From JAICSD01 sp963836665 (lineage in GTDB: Bacteria; Acidobacteriota; Vicinamibacteria; Vicinamibacterales; 2-12-FULL-66-21): a DNA stretch of 64,000 bases. The position numbers were made by a program, and so were the translations under genes. The stretch covers positions 124,001 to 188,000 of the forward strand of contig CAWIKL010000001.1 in the NCBI GenBank assembly GCA_963836665.1, written 5' to 3'. Positions within the stretch are counted from its first letter, which is position 1. Every line of letters begins with the position of its first letter. Shown piece by piece: positions 32,231 through 42,024 of this stretch. The notes beneath the pieces were generated by a model. That model saw only the letters and a program-made list of their open reading frames with translations. It had not been told where the DNA came from and did not search any database.

Positions 32231-32862
32231 CGATCCGGCTCGAGCTGGCAGGGGTCACGAAGATGTTCGGCCGCCACGCGGTCCTGGACAAGGCATGGCT
32301 GCAGGTCTGCAGTGGCGAAGCGGTCGGACTGCTCGGCGCCAACGGAGCCGGTAAGACCACGCTGCTCCGCGTCGCCGCGGGCTTGGTGCTCGCCGACGAG
32401 GGTAGCGTGCGCTGCCTGCCGGCGCCGCCGCGCGTTGTACCGACGTGCCGCTACTTCGGCGGCGAGTCTACCCTCCCGCCGACAGTGAGTGCGCGGCGAT
32501 GGGCGTCGCTCATGGGGATGAAAGCGGCGGAGCGGCGACCGATCGGACGTCTGTCCCGGGGCAACCGGCAGGCGCTCGGCTTGCGCGTGTGTCTTGCCGG
32601 CAAGCCGGCCGACATCCTGTTGCTCGACGAACCGTGGGAGGGACTCGACCCGGCCGGTGCGGGGTGGCTGACCGAGACGCTGCGCCACTGGCAGCAGGCG
32701 GGTACGGCGCTGCTGATTTCGTCGCACCGGCTGCACGACCTCGATTCGGTATGCACGCGCTTCGTCATGCTCGAGGGCGGTCGATGCCTACCGCTCGCCG
32801 AACGGGACGAGCAACCGCGCCTGGCGCAAATCGAGCAGGCCTTCATGAGGGGACGTCGATGA
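32227..32862 (+). CDS. ABC transporter ATP-binding protein
   Basis: 211 residues, ATG 32227 overlapping the permease stop. Walker A GANGAGKTT near residue 38, Walker B ILLLDEPWEGLD and switch His in LLISSHRLHDLD are intact. The signature is degenerate (LSRGNRQ in place of LSGGQ), a form seen in some ABC-2 type exporters. It should power the permease encoded just upstream; substrate unknown, possibly the small Cys peptide. Confidence 0.85.
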   Translation: MTIRLELAGVTKMFGRHAVLDKAWLQVCSGEAVGLLGANGAGKTTLLRVAAGLVLADEGSVRCLPAPPRVVPTCRYFGGESTLPPTVSARRWASLMGMKAAERRPIGRLSRGNRQALGLRVCLAGKPADILLLDEPWEGLDPAGAGWLTETLRHWQQAGTALLISSHRLHDLDSVCTRFVMLEGGRCLPLAERDEQPRLAQIEQAFMRGRR

Positions 32863-34481
32863 TCGGCGCGCACGTCATCTACCACGACGTCCCCGCCGAA
32901 GTTTCGCACATCAGCGCGTATCAATGGAGGCAAACCGCTCCGCCCGTGCCCCTGTCCATTTCGATCGCGCGGGATGGAACCGAGACGACGATCACGTTTG
33001 TGGTCGGGCAGCCGTTGGTCGTCGTGCTGCAACGCGCTGACGGCACATATTTAATCGATGGTCCAATGGTGTTGCGAGAGGACGCGGCGGACCGTCGACT
33101 CGGTCGGGTGTGGCGTCGGACGATCGCCGGGGTCGTCTGGGGCGTGACCGTGTCCGCGCCGCAACTCGACTGGCTCAGCGAAATAGGAATGACCGGGGGC
33201 GCCTGGCCGTCCTGCTGGTGGGCAAGCGGTTCGCGGTGGGAATGCATGGGCGTGCCTGTCGATGAAACCGGGGTCCTGCTCGGGCGCGACGCCGGGCGCC
33301 TGTTGTCGGCGGCGGTCAGTGGAGAGTCGACGCCGGTGCTTCGCCCGTCGGCATGGGGACGCCTCGCGTTGGTTGGCGATCGAGACGGAGGCCCGCCGCC
33401 ACGCGTCCGCTTCATCGCGGCGCGGCCCGTGGCGCCACTGCAGCGCCAGCGCGCGGTGCGGCTCGAGACGGCGCTCATCACCGATCTGCGAGTCAAGAGC
33501 CTCACGCCTGGAGTGTTCTGGATCGCCGGCGATTCATCGCCACCTGGCGGCTGGCTCGAGATTCGCAGCGACCGCTCAGGGCCCGAGTACCTGGACCTTG
33601 GCGAGGTGGCCGGTGGTGCGCCACAGCTGCCCCTTCGCATCCAACTCGAAGAGCGCCGCGACGTCAGCGCGCTCGTGGTTTCGACGCGCGGGGATCCGGT
33701 ACCAGGGGCACAGGTCACGGCGTTCCGCCTGATCGAACCTCAGGCCGCGGCCACATCGTCTCCGGAATCTCCGCCGCCACGGAGGGTGCTGGCAACCGAG
33801 TCGACGTCGGCGGCCGACGGCACCGTGGAGATTGGGGGATTGGGCGAGGCCGACTACGAGATCGTCGTCTGGCATCCGCAACTGGGCCGGGCGTCGGTCC
33901 GGCTGGCTCACGACGCGGTGCGGATCACCGTTCGGTTGCAGGCACCCGGTGTGGCCCGCGGCCGCGTCGTAGCGGAGGGCAAACCGCTTGGCGGCGTCGA
34001 CGTCTTCAGTGCCCCGGACCCAGGCGCGTACACGTCGGCCGCCGATCCAATCGATCTGAAGGGCGGCGATGCACGCACCGGTCCGGACGGCCGATTCTCG
34101 ATCGCGCTCGCGCCCGGAGGAGGAGGGGAGTTGCGTCTGGGCGGCGGACCGTACGCCGTGATGCGCGTCCCACTACCGCACGCCGCACTGCCACTCGTAG
34201 AGCTTGGGGACATCGAGCTTGGCCGTGGGCTCGTGGTCTCGGTGGCGCTGGATCAGGACCCCGGATGCGACCTGCTCGCGACCGGGCCGGTCGGAAAGAC
34301 CGGGCTGCACATTGTGAACGCGACGCGGACCGGGCCGGGTCTGTTCAGTGTCGCGCTGCCTGAAGCCGGCGGTTGGGAATTCGTCCTGATGTGTGGACGC
34401 GTGGAGCGCACGCTGACGCCGTCGATAGTCGCCATATCGACGGACGGCGGTCCGCACGAGCTGCATTTGATCGTGCGCTGA
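32859..34481 (+). CDS. CnaB/carboxypeptidase-regulatory-like domain protein
   Basis: 540 residues from ATG 32859, overlapping the ATPase stop. No signal peptide is visible, unlike the related array next door. The N-terminal half (~1-270) is of unknown fold. The C-terminal half has strand-rich repeats such as VVSTRGDPVPGAQVTAFRL, TVEIGGLGEADYEIVVWHP and VARGRVVAEGKPLGGVDVFS, typical of carboxypeptidase regulatory-like domains. It is the last gene of the regulator-peptide-transporter operon and converges on the four paralogues at 34540-41939. Confidence 0.65.
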   Translation: MIGAHVIYHDVPAEVSHISAYQWRQTAPPVPLSISIARDGTETTITFVVGQPLVVVLQRADGTYLIDGPMVLREDAADRRLGRVWRRTIAGVVWGVTVSAPQLDWLSEIGMTGGAWPSCWWASGSRWECMGVPVDETGVLLGRDAGRLLSAAVSGESTPVLRPSAWGRLALVGDRDGGPPPRVRFIAARPVAPLQRQRAVRLETALITDLRVKSLTPGVFWIAGDSSPPGGWLEIRSDRSGPEYLDLGEVAGGAPQLPLRIQLEERRDVSALVVSTRGDPVPGAQVTAFRLIEPQAAATSSPESPPPRRVLATESTSAADGTVEIGGLGEADYEIVVWHPQLGRASVRLAHDAVRITVRLQAPGVARGRVVAEGKPLGGVDVFSAPDPGAYTSAADPIDLKGGDARTGPDGRFSIALAPGGGGELRLGGGPYAVMRVPLPHAALPLVELGDIELGRGLVVSVALDQDPGCDLLATGPVGKTGLHIVNATRTGPGLFSVALPEAGGWEFVLMCGRVERTLTPSIVAISTDGGPHELHLIVR

Positions 34482-34539
34482 TTGTTTGCCGATTGGCCGG
34501 ACCTTACGCGACGAGTTTCTGCCGGCAGCTCTCCGCGAT

Positions 34540-36303
34540 TCAGTCTCGCCGCAGGTCGAGCGTGATTGCCTGGCTTGCGGCGACATCGACGCGGACCGCC
34601 GCGGGCAGCAACCGCTGAAGAAACGCGGGATCGAACCATTCGCCAGGCTCTGGGTCTTCCGTGACCGCGACGAAGTAGCGTCCGACGGGCACGTTGCGGA
34701 ATGCATAGCCTCCGTCGGCGTCGGCACGCGTCGCTTGGATGCGGCGCGACTGCGGCAGCCATACCGATTGATCCTCGGGAAAGAGGACGATCGTCGCGTC
34801 GCCCGGCGCGCCGGGCGGGGCGCGCAAGATGCCGGAGATCTCTGCGAGGTGATCGGTAAAGGTGACTAACGTGTCGAGCACGTGCTGGTGCGGCGCGACC
34901 GTCAGCGGAGCGTCGAGTGCGTCGCCGCCGTTGGCCGCGATCGATTCGAGCGTCCAGCCACCCGGGCGTCCTGCGCCCGGGAAGGTCGCGCTGAGCCGGT
35001 AGCGGCCCGGCATGACGCCGGTCAGCGTGAACGTGCCGTCGGCGCCGACCGTCGCGACTGCCGGCGCAAACGACACCGCATCCCGCGAGCCGCCTGCCAC
35101 CGCGTGGACGCGAATCGTGGTGAGGGCGGGCGGCTTGAGAGCGGACGGGCGGAAGCGCACGCGGCCGGCGATCGTCAGGCCTGTCTCAAACGAGAGCGAG
35201 AGGTCTGTCACCGGCTCGCCGTCGACGGCGATCTCTGTTGAGGCCCAGACCATCTGGGCGCCTGCCGGTGATCCATCCGCGTTGCTCATCGGACGCGATC
35301 CGCGGGCGACCAGTGTGTATGTGCCGGGCGGGATGCCGTCGAACGAGAACGCGCCATCGGCTCCTGGAAACGACCGCTTATGGCTTTCCCCCGGCTGTCT
35401 GGGTCCTGTTTCGCCGGCGCCGGTGCTTGCGATCAGATTGATTTCCGTCCCTTGAGGCGTGCCGCCTTCGGGTAGGGTTACCGTGCCTTCGACCCGCGCC
35501 GTGCGCACGAGCTGCATGGCGAAGTCGATGCCGCTTCGCTCTTCGCCGGCGCCCAGCGACACGACGCCGGCCTGCGTGACACTGGTGCCGCTGGGGTAGA
35601 AGGCCGGGCCGAATGCCACGGTCCGCGCAACTTCCGCCGCGCGCCGGCTCGAGGGGTTATCGGACGCCGCGGCATCGCGCACGTCAGCGTCGCTCGTCAG
35701 GACGAGATCGCCCGCGCCCATGCCCCCCAGGTCCCGAGTGGTTGCCGACACGTAATAGTCGCCGCCCGGCAAGCCAAAGATGCGATAGAGGCCGCGATCG
35801 TCGGTGGTCGCGCTGCCGACGCCGACCAAACGCCGCTCGCCGCCCGTGATGCGGTAGCGCAGCGCCTGCACCTGCGCGCCGGCCGCCGGCTGGTTATCGT
35901 GACCGAGCAAGACGCCAGTGATGACGGCGCCGCGCGCCATCCGGATGACTAGTTGCAGCGTCTGTCCGCGGGCAAGTGAAACGGGCGATGCCGGCCCTCC
36001 GGGCCGGCGCGCGCCGTAGCCAGCCGTAACCCAGGTCGGCTTCGACGTGCCAATCGTGTACCGGCCCACCGGCAAGTGGGGGAATACGAACTGCCCCGTC
36101 TCGTCGGTGATGGTCGTGCTTCCCTCGCCCGAACCGGTACATGTCACCCGGGCCTTCCGTACCGGGCGCGCCTCCGAGTCGTCGCTGACGACGATTCCAG
36201 CGATGGCGCCGGTCGTCGTTGTCGCGCGGACGTCGCGCGTCTGCGCGGCAGCCGGCAGGCCGAGTGCCGTGAGCAGACCGAGCGTTGCGAGCACGTGCCG
36301 CAT
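34540..36303 (-). CDS. Secreted carboxypeptidase-regulatory-like protein, paralogue 1
   Basis: 587 residues from ATG 36303 with a signal peptide (MRHVLATLGLLTALGLPAAA). Repeated CnaB-like units are visible: GAIAGIVVSDDSEARPVRKA, GQFVFPHLPVGRYTIG, GAVITGVLLGHDNQPAAGAQV, RGLYRIFGLPGGDYYV and ARVEGTVTLPEGG. These beta-sandwich domains are usually stalks in surface proteins, TonB-dependent receptors or peptidases, but no enzymatic domain is present. It starts directly after the stop of its upstream paralogue (no gap), so the four genes form one transcript. Confidence 0.75.
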   Translation of the reverse strand: MRHVLATLGLLTALGLPAAAQTRDVRATTTTGAIAGIVVSDDSEARPVRKARVTCTGSGEGSTTITDETGQFVFPHLPVGRYTIGTSKPTWVTAGYGARRPGGPASPVSLARGQTLQLVIRMARGAVITGVLLGHDNQPAAGAQVQALRYRITGGERRLVGVGSATTDDRGLYRIFGLPGGDYYVSATTRDLGGMGAGDLVLTSDADVRDAAASDNPSSRRAAEVARTVAFGPAFYPSGTSVTQAGVVSLGAGEERSGIDFAMQLVRTARVEGTVTLPEGGTPQGTEINLIASTGAGETGPRQPGESHKRSFPGADGAFSFDGIPPGTYTLVARGSRPMSNADGSPAGAQMVWASTEIAVDGEPVTDLSLSFETGLTIAGRVRFRPSALKPPALTTIRVHAVAGGSRDAVSFAPAVATVGADGTFTLTGVMPGRYRLSATFPGAGRPGGWTLESIAANGGDALDAPLTVAPHQHVLDTLVTFTDHLAEISGILRAPPGAPGDATIVLFPEDQSVWLPQSRRIQATRADADGGYAFRNVPVGRYFVAVTEDPEPGEWFDPAFLQRLLPAAVRVDVAASQAITLDLRRD

Positions 36304-38235
36304 CTACCGGACTGCGGCCGCGCGCAGGCTCACGCTCGTCCGTTCCCCCTCGAGAACGTGCACCGTCTGCGCAGCGCCGGTCAGCGTGCGCAGCAGCGTC
36401 GTCTCCTGCCACTCGCCGACAAAATCCTCCTCTACGGCGGCAACGTAGTATTCACCGGGCGGGAGCGCCTGAATCGCAAACGATCCGTCTTCCGTCGCGC
36501 GCGCCGTGCGCAAGCGGCGCGGCGCCGACGTCCACATCGCCTCGTCGGTGGGAAACGCGATCACGATCGCCGTCGCATCGGTGCCACGCGCGCCGCTCAC
36601 CGACCCGGCGATCGCCGACGGCCGGTCGGTGAACGTGATGACCACGCCGTCGAGATCCTTGTTCACGAGGTCGATCGGCAGGTCGGCGATGTCGCGGCCG
36701 TCGTAGATCGCGCTCTCGAGATACCAACCGCTCTTGCTCGGCATCGGCGTGACGTTGACAAGGTAGCGGCCGGGCGGTACCCCGTAGGTACGGAACATGC
36801 CGCTTGCATCGGCGTGGCCGGCGCCCGCGGCGATCGACGGCGCGAACGGGCGGGTCCCATCGGCGCGATCGAGAAGGATACGCATGCCGGCGACAGCTTC
36901 CGGCGATGGCTTATCGCGCGTGCCGTGGAACTCGATGCGGCCGCTGAGCCTCGGCGCCGCCGACAGCGTGACGACCAGGTCGTCGAGGTTGCTGTCACCG
37001 ATGGATAGCGGCACCTGTGTGACGAGAGTCGCGTCCGCCAATACCGGCGGCGGTCCTGACGGCGCGGCAGGTGGGTTCGAGGCAATCGTCATCGTGCCGC
37101 CGGGCGTGGCGCTGACGCGTGCGGTGCCCTCGACATCTGGCGGCGGTTGCGGCACGCGCAGCGCGCTGAGCACGTATTGTCCCGGCGGCACAGCCGCGAA
37201 CGTGAACGCTCCATTCCAGTCGGTCATCGTCGTTGCCGCCTGGAGCGGCGCCGTCGTGCCATCGTCTTCAGCCGGCATCAGGCGCAGCGTCAGAACCGGT
37301 GCCGGTCCCTCTGGACCGACAAGGACACCGGAGACAGCGACGCCGAGTGCCGGACGGATCTGCATATCGGCGTCGACGTGCTCTTCGCCCGATCGTAGCC
37401 TGACGATGGCGGCCTGGGAGGCGTTGGGGGCGAGAGGGAAGTAGATCGTGGGGTAGACGATCGTCCCGCGCGGCGTGACTGCCGGGGTGAGCGAGCCGGG
37501 CGGCAGCGAGAACGTCTGGCTGCCGGCGCGCATGGCGTAGGGCGAGCCTGCCGGCGCAATCGCGGCGCCGGCCGCGTTCATTTCGCGCGAGATCTGCATC
37601 CGCTTGCTGTCGGGGAGAGGCGTGCCGCCGAAAAACGCGTCGATCAAATCCGACGGCACGGACGTCTGCGTCGACGGGATACGGACGACATATTCGGACG
37701 GCGTGAGGCCGGCGATTCGATAGACGCCGCGATCGTCGGTGAGGGCGGAGGAGACGGCCTCCTCGAATCGCGCGCGGCCTGCGACGAACGTGCGTCGCAA
37801 CGCCTCGACGCGGACGTTGACTGCGGGATCGCCGTACTCGTCGACGACCGTGCCGCCGATCGCGGCGTACTTCCACATGCGGATTTCGACGTTGCTGATG
37901 CGGTGTCCGCCATCGACGGGGATCGGTTGCCCACTGCCGCCGGGACGGCGCTGTCCTGGCGCGGCGTTGACGTAGCCCCCCTTCGCGGCCGTCAGCACGA
38001 GCGAGCCCTTGCCGATGCCGCGAAGAACGAACGCGCCAGAGCCGTTGCTGATGACCCGCACGCGGCCCGACGCCCCGGGAGGCGCCACCGACGATCCCGC
38101 CGTCCAAATCACCGCGTCCGGAATCGGACGACCGGTTGAGGCGTCGACGACGTGCCCGGACACGATCGTGCTCGGATCGGCGTCGGCCGCCTGCGCGGCG
38201 AGCGACAGCGAGATCAGGAGCGCCGCGGCAATCAT
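36304..38235 (-). CDS. Secreted carboxypeptidase-regulatory-like protein, paralogue 2
   Basis: 643 residues with a signal peptide (MIAAALLISLSLAAQAADAD). Same unit order as its neighbours: SGHVVDASTGRPIPDAVIWT, YAAIGGTVVDEYGDPAVNVRV, GVYRIAGLTPSEYVVRIPS, VAVSGVLVGPEGPAPVLTL and AFTFAAVPPGQYVLSALRV. It abuts both neighbouring genes without gaps. Exported, probably cell-surface or periplasmic; ligand unknown. Confidence 0.75.
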   Translation of the reverse strand: MIAAALLISLSLAAQAADADPSTIVSGHVVDASTGRPIPDAVIWTAGSSVAPPGASGRVRVISNGSGAFVLRGIGKGSLVLTAAKGGYVNAAPGQRRPGGSGQPIPVDGGHRISNVEIRMWKYAAIGGTVVDEYGDPAVNVRVEALRRTFVAGRARFEEAVSSALTDDRGVYRIAGLTPSEYVVRIPSTQTSVPSDLIDAFFGGTPLPDSKRMQISREMNAAGAAIAPAGSPYAMRAGSQTFSLPPGSLTPAVTPRGTIVYPTIYFPLAPNASQAAIVRLRSGEEHVDADMQIRPALGVAVSGVLVGPEGPAPVLTLRLMPAEDDGTTAPLQAATTMTDWNGAFTFAAVPPGQYVLSALRVPQPPPDVEGTARVSATPGGTMTIASNPPAAPSGPPPVLADATLVTQVPLSIGDSNLDDLVVTLSAAPRLSGRIEFHGTRDKPSPEAVAGMRILLDRADGTRPFAPSIAAGAGHADASGMFRTYGVPPGRYLVNVTPMPSKSGWYLESAIYDGRDIADLPIDLVNKDLDGVVITFTDRPSAIAGSVSGARGTDATAIVIAFPTDEAMWTSAPRRLRTARATEDGSFAIQALPPGEYYVAAVEEDFVGEWQETTLLRTLTGAAQTVHVLEGERTSVSLRAAAVR

Positions 38236-39987
38236 TCAGTGGCCGCCGACGTGGATGTCTTGGGTCTTCTTCTCGCCGTCGCCAATGGTGAGCTTGATGG
38301 CGGTCGGTGCCAACCGCTGCAGGAATGCCGGATCGAACCATTCTCCGGGCTCGACGTCGTCTACCGGCGCGAGTGCGTAGTCACCGGCTGGGACGCGGCG
38401 GAAGCTATACGATCCGTCCTTCGCCGTGCGCGCAGTGATGATGCGGCGCGAAGCGCCGCCCCAATAGTCACGGTTCTGCGGAAACAGAACGAGCGTATAG
38501 TCGCCGGCGCCGGTCGCCGCATCCACTTTGCCGCTCAGCTCAGTGACGCGGTCCGTGATCGTGATCGCCGCGCCGGCGACTGACTGGCGGATGTCGATAC
38601 CGGCGTCGAGCGCGTCCTGCCCTGCGAGCGTCGCGCTGCGGACCATCCATGCCATCTGTGCCTGTGGTAGCGGCTGGGACAGCAAGAGGCGATAGCGCCC
38701 GGGCGTGACGCCCGTCAGCATGAACGTCCCGTCGGCGTTCAGGGTGTTGCCGCCGCTCGTGACCGTGACGGCCATTCCCTGCGTCACCGGCTGCAGATTC
38801 ACGCGCACCCCGGCGAGCGACGGCCGCGGGCCGTCGCCGTCGTACTGCACGCTGCCGGAAATCGTCAGCGTATCCTCCAGAGTGAGCTGGAGGCGGTGCT
38901 GGTCGTCCGACTGCATGTCGAGGTCCATCGCAGCGGAATACACCTGCGGCGTCGTCGTGCCCTGTGCCGGAGGCAGCGCCGCGCGAGCGACGAGCAGGTA
39001 CGGTCCTGGGGCGACCTGCGCGAACTCGAAGTGTCCGTCCGTTCCCGGACGGGCGCTGCGGAACCCGTCGAAGCCGAGCGATGGCATCTGCGGATCGTTG
39101 AGGGTGAGGCTCACCTGCGTGCCGGCCGGAATCTGGCCGCCGCCGGGCCACCCGACCGTGCCGTCGACATGCGCCGCGGCGGTGTACTGGACAGTGAAAT
39201 CGACGCCGGTGCGCTCCTCGCCGGCGCGGACGGCGATCGGCGTCGCCTGCGCGGGCGACGCACTGCCTGGATAGAAGGTCGGCAACAGTGCGACGGTACG
39301 CTGTGCAACGTCGGTCATCGGCGCAAGCGGACCCCCTTCGACAGCCTTCGTCGCCTCCTCGACGTCGACGTCGGTGGTGAGGTGCAGATCGGAGCCCTTA
39401 GCGAAGATGGGGCCTGGCGCGCCCGAGGCGGCGATGTAGTATTCGCCCGGCGTCAGGCCGTAGATGCGGTACTGGCCGCGCTCGTCGGGGCCGACAAACG
39501 ATGCGCCGGTTGGCATCAGCCGGCGCTCACCGGAGGCGGCGAGGTATGAGTACTTCATCACGCGAATCGACATGCCGGCCGGCACGCCGCCGGCCGAATC
39601 GAGGATCGTGCCCGTGATCACCGCCGCTCGAGTCAGCGAAAGCGATGCGGTGACACGCTCGCCCTGCGCGACGGGAATCGACCGTCCCGGTCGTCCTGGG
39701 GCTTTCGCGCCATAGGAGGTCGTCACCCAGCCGCGCTTGCTGCCGGTCAGCGTGTAGCGTGCAGGCGGCAGGTTAACGAACGCGAAGCGCCCGGCGTCGT
39801 CAGTAATCGCCGTGCGGCCGACGCGTGGATCGGGGGAATTCGCGGTGACGACGGCGCGGCGGAGCGGACGCGGGGGCGTGTCCTCAGTCGTCACGATACC
39901 GGCGAGCGTACCAGTTCCCGTGGCCGCCGGCGCCGCATCTCGAACCTGCGCGAGAACGGCGATCAGCACGAGTGCCGGCGCGCTCAC
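38236..39987 (-). CDS. Secreted carboxypeptidase-regulatory-like protein, paralogue 3
   Basis: 583 residues from GTG 39987, chosen because it overlaps the upstream stop (GTGA) and begins a short signal peptide (SAPALVLIAVLAQVRDA). CnaB-like units include GTLAGIVTTEDTPPRPLRRA, GRFAFVNLPPARYTLTGSK, AAVITGTILDSAGGVPAGM and HVDGTVGWPGGGQIPAGTQV. The C-terminus (GKVDAATGAGDYTLVLFPQN, PAGDYALAPVDDVEPGEWFD) is very like paralogue 1, suggesting these two are closest relatives. Confidence 0.75.
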   Translation of the reverse strand: MSAPALVLIAVLAQVRDAAPAATGTGTLAGIVTTEDTPPRPLRRAVVTANSPDPRVGRTAITDDAGRFAFVNLPPARYTLTGSKRGWVTTSYGAKAPGRPGRSIPVAQGERVTASLSLTRAAVITGTILDSAGGVPAGMSIRVMKYSYLAASGERRLMPTGASFVGPDERGQYRIYGLTPGEYYIAASGAPGPIFAKGSDLHLTTDVDVEEATKAVEGGPLAPMTDVAQRTVALLPTFYPGSASPAQATPIAVRAGEERTGVDFTVQYTAAAHVDGTVGWPGGGQIPAGTQVSLTLNDPQMPSLGFDGFRSARPGTDGHFEFAQVAPGPYLLVARAALPPAQGTTTPQVYSAAMDLDMQSDDQHRLQLTLEDTLTISGSVQYDGDGPRPSLAGVRVNLQPVTQGMAVTVTSGGNTLNADGTFMLTGVTPGRYRLLLSQPLPQAQMAWMVRSATLAGQDALDAGIDIRQSVAGAAITITDRVTELSGKVDAATGAGDYTLVLFPQNRDYWGGASRRIITARTAKDGSYSFRRVPAGDYALAPVDDVEPGEWFDPAFLQRLAPTAIKLTIGDGEKKTQDIHVGGH

Positions 39988-41939
39988 TGGCCACCTCCGC
40001 TCGACTTCAAGTCCTGCGTGCGCGTTTCGCCTTCGCCGACGTGCACTTGCACCGCGGAACGGGAGATGTCCTCGAGGATCTGGGGGTCCTGCCACTGCGG
40101 CGTCGTCTCCTCGCGTATGGCGGCCACGTAGTAGTCGCCCGGCGGCAGCGCGGCGAAGGTGTACCTCCCGCTACGATCCGGGCGCGTGCCGCGCATACGC
40201 CGCGGGCTGATGCCGTTGTCGGCCCACGCCGCGTTGTCGACGGGGAAGATAACGACGAGCGCCGAGGGGTCAGGGCTGCCATTGCCGGCGTAGACCATGC
40301 CGCTCACTTTGGATGGCCGATCGGTGTACGTGATCACGACGTCGTTGATGTCCGCCGTGCGTATGTCGAACGGGACGTCCGCCAGATCCCGCCCATTCGC
40401 GGTCGCGGAGCGGAGCGTCCAGCCGTCCGGGGCTGTCGCGCGGAGGAGGTACTTCCCGGGCGCCAATCCATAGGTCTTGAACGCGCCGGTGTCGTCGGCG
40501 TGACCCGTCGGCGACGCGAGAAACGGCCCTGCCTGCTGCATACCGTCGGCACGCTGCATCGAGACGAGGATACGCATCGTTGCCGTCGCATCCGGACGCG
40601 GTGCGTTGCCGTCGAACTCGAAACGTCCGGTCAGGCGGGCCGCGCGCTGCAGCGGCACGAGCACGTCGTTGAGGTCGGTATCGCCGACCGACAGCGGCAT
40701 CTCCGCGACAAGTGTCGGGTCGTCGGGAATGGGCGGCGGCGGCGCGTTCGGGTTGCCGCTGCTGCTCGTCATGATCATCGACGAGCCCATCTGAATCTGC
40801 GTCGTCACCATGCTCTGGTTCTGGAGGGTGTTAGGTTGCGGCGCGCGCAGCGCCTTGATCACGTACTGCCCGGGAGGCACGCCGAGCAGCGTGAATTCTC
40901 CCGCCGATCCCGTCATGGTCGCCGACGTTTCGATTTCGGTGTCCTCACCTGCCTGCACTAGACGCACGGCGAGGTTCGCGGCCGGCCCGTCAGGGCCCGC
41001 CACGGCCCCGGAGACACGCGCCGTCTTCACGGGGCGCAGCGCGAAGTCGATGCTCTCGCGCGCTTCGCCGGACGCAAGCGTGAGGACGCGGGCACGCGCG
41101 GCGTTGGGCACGCCGGGATAGAACTGCGTGGGATAGATGAAGACGGCGTTCTCGTCCGCGGCGATTGGCGGCACGGGCGCGCCGAACGACAGATTGCGCA
41201 GCAGCGGACCGGCCTGCAGGGCCGACGTGCTACCGGGCTGCATCATGGCTCCTCCGAGCACCATCCGCTGCCGCATCAGGTCGCCGTTCTTGGGGTCGTT
41301 CATGAACGCGGCATTGATGAGCATCTCGGCGATGCCGGTCGGCAGGGCCGTCTCGCTCGAGACGAAGGCCACGAGATAGTCGCCCGGCACGAGCGACGCG
41401 AATCGGTAGGTACCCCGGTCGTCGGTCGTCGCGATGGGCCCAAACATCATGCGCGGCCGTCCGGCGACGGAGCGGCGGCTGAAGACGCGGACCTGGACTC
41501 CGATGAGCGGTTCGCCTGCCTCGTCGACGACCGCTCCCGAAATGGTCGCGTGCTTCCAGATCGGGATGACCACGTCTCCGACGCGCTGCGCGTCGTCGAG
41601 CTGGAGCGAGGCCGAGACGCCGCCGGGCCGTCGCTGGCCGTAGCTGCCGTCGGCATAGCCGGCGCGCGATCCGCGTAACTGGTAGGAGCCTTTTGCGACC
41701 TTGCGGAAGACGAACTGCCCCGTGGCGCTGGTCAGCGCCCGCGGCATGATACGTCCGGCGCCGGTCGCTGCGGCACCCCCTTCGAGCGTAACGATAGCGC
41801 CGCTGACGGGCCGGCCGCTCAATCCGTCGACGACGCGGCCGACAATCAGTCCGGTGGCTGGCGGCGGGGGTCCCTGCGAAAACGGAACGGACTGCGAAAC
41901 GAGGACGACGGCCCAGAGCGCGGCGGCACAGGCAACCAT
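39984..41939 (-). CDS. Secreted carboxypeptidase-regulatory-like protein, paralogue 4
   Basis: 651 residues from ATG 41939, first gene of the four-gene array. Signal peptide MVACAAALWAVVLVSQSVPF. Units: GLIVGRVVDGLSGRPVSGAI, GQFVFRKVAKGSYQLRGSRA, ATISGAVVDEAGEPLIGVQV, GTYRFASLVPGDYLVAFVSS and ARVSGAVAGPDGPAANLAV. It resembles paralogue 2 in length and domain order, consistent with duplication of a two-gene unit. The divergent 85-base gap to gcvT must hold the array's promoter. Confidence 0.75.
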   Translation of the reverse strand: MVACAAALWAVVLVSQSVPFSQGPPPPATGLIVGRVVDGLSGRPVSGAIVTLEGGAAATGAGRIMPRALTSATGQFVFRKVAKGSYQLRGSRAGYADGSYGQRRPGGVSASLQLDDAQRVGDVVIPIWKHATISGAVVDEAGEPLIGVQVRVFSRRSVAGRPRMMFGPIATTDDRGTYRFASLVPGDYLVAFVSSETALPTGIAEMLINAAFMNDPKNGDLMRQRMVLGGAMMQPGSTSALQAGPLLRNLSFGAPVPPIAADENAVFIYPTQFYPGVPNAARARVLTLASGEARESIDFALRPVKTARVSGAVAGPDGPAANLAVRLVQAGEDTEIETSATMTGSAGEFTLLGVPPGQYVIKALRAPQPNTLQNQSMVTTQIQMGSSMIMTSSSGNPNAPPPPIPDDPTLVAEMPLSVGDTDLNDVLVPLQRAARLTGRFEFDGNAPRPDATATMRILVSMQRADGMQQAGPFLASPTGHADDTGAFKTYGLAPGKYLLRATAPDGWTLRSATANGRDLADVPFDIRTADINDVVITYTDRPSKVSGMVYAGNGSPDPSALVVIFPVDNAAWADNGISPRRMRGTRPDRSGRYTFAALPPGDYYVAAIREETTPQWQDPQILEDISRSAVQVHVGEGETRTQDLKSSGGGQ

Positions 41940-42024
41940 GGTCCCTCCCGGTTGGCCAGATCCTACGACAATTCAATAGACGCAGACTTGTCGAAATCGG
42001 CCGGCGCATAGTACCTTCTAACGG

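Noticed and set aside
41940..42024. Glycine riboswitch upstream of gcvT
   Set aside because: The divergent gap is only 85 bases and shows no tandem aptamer-like pairing.
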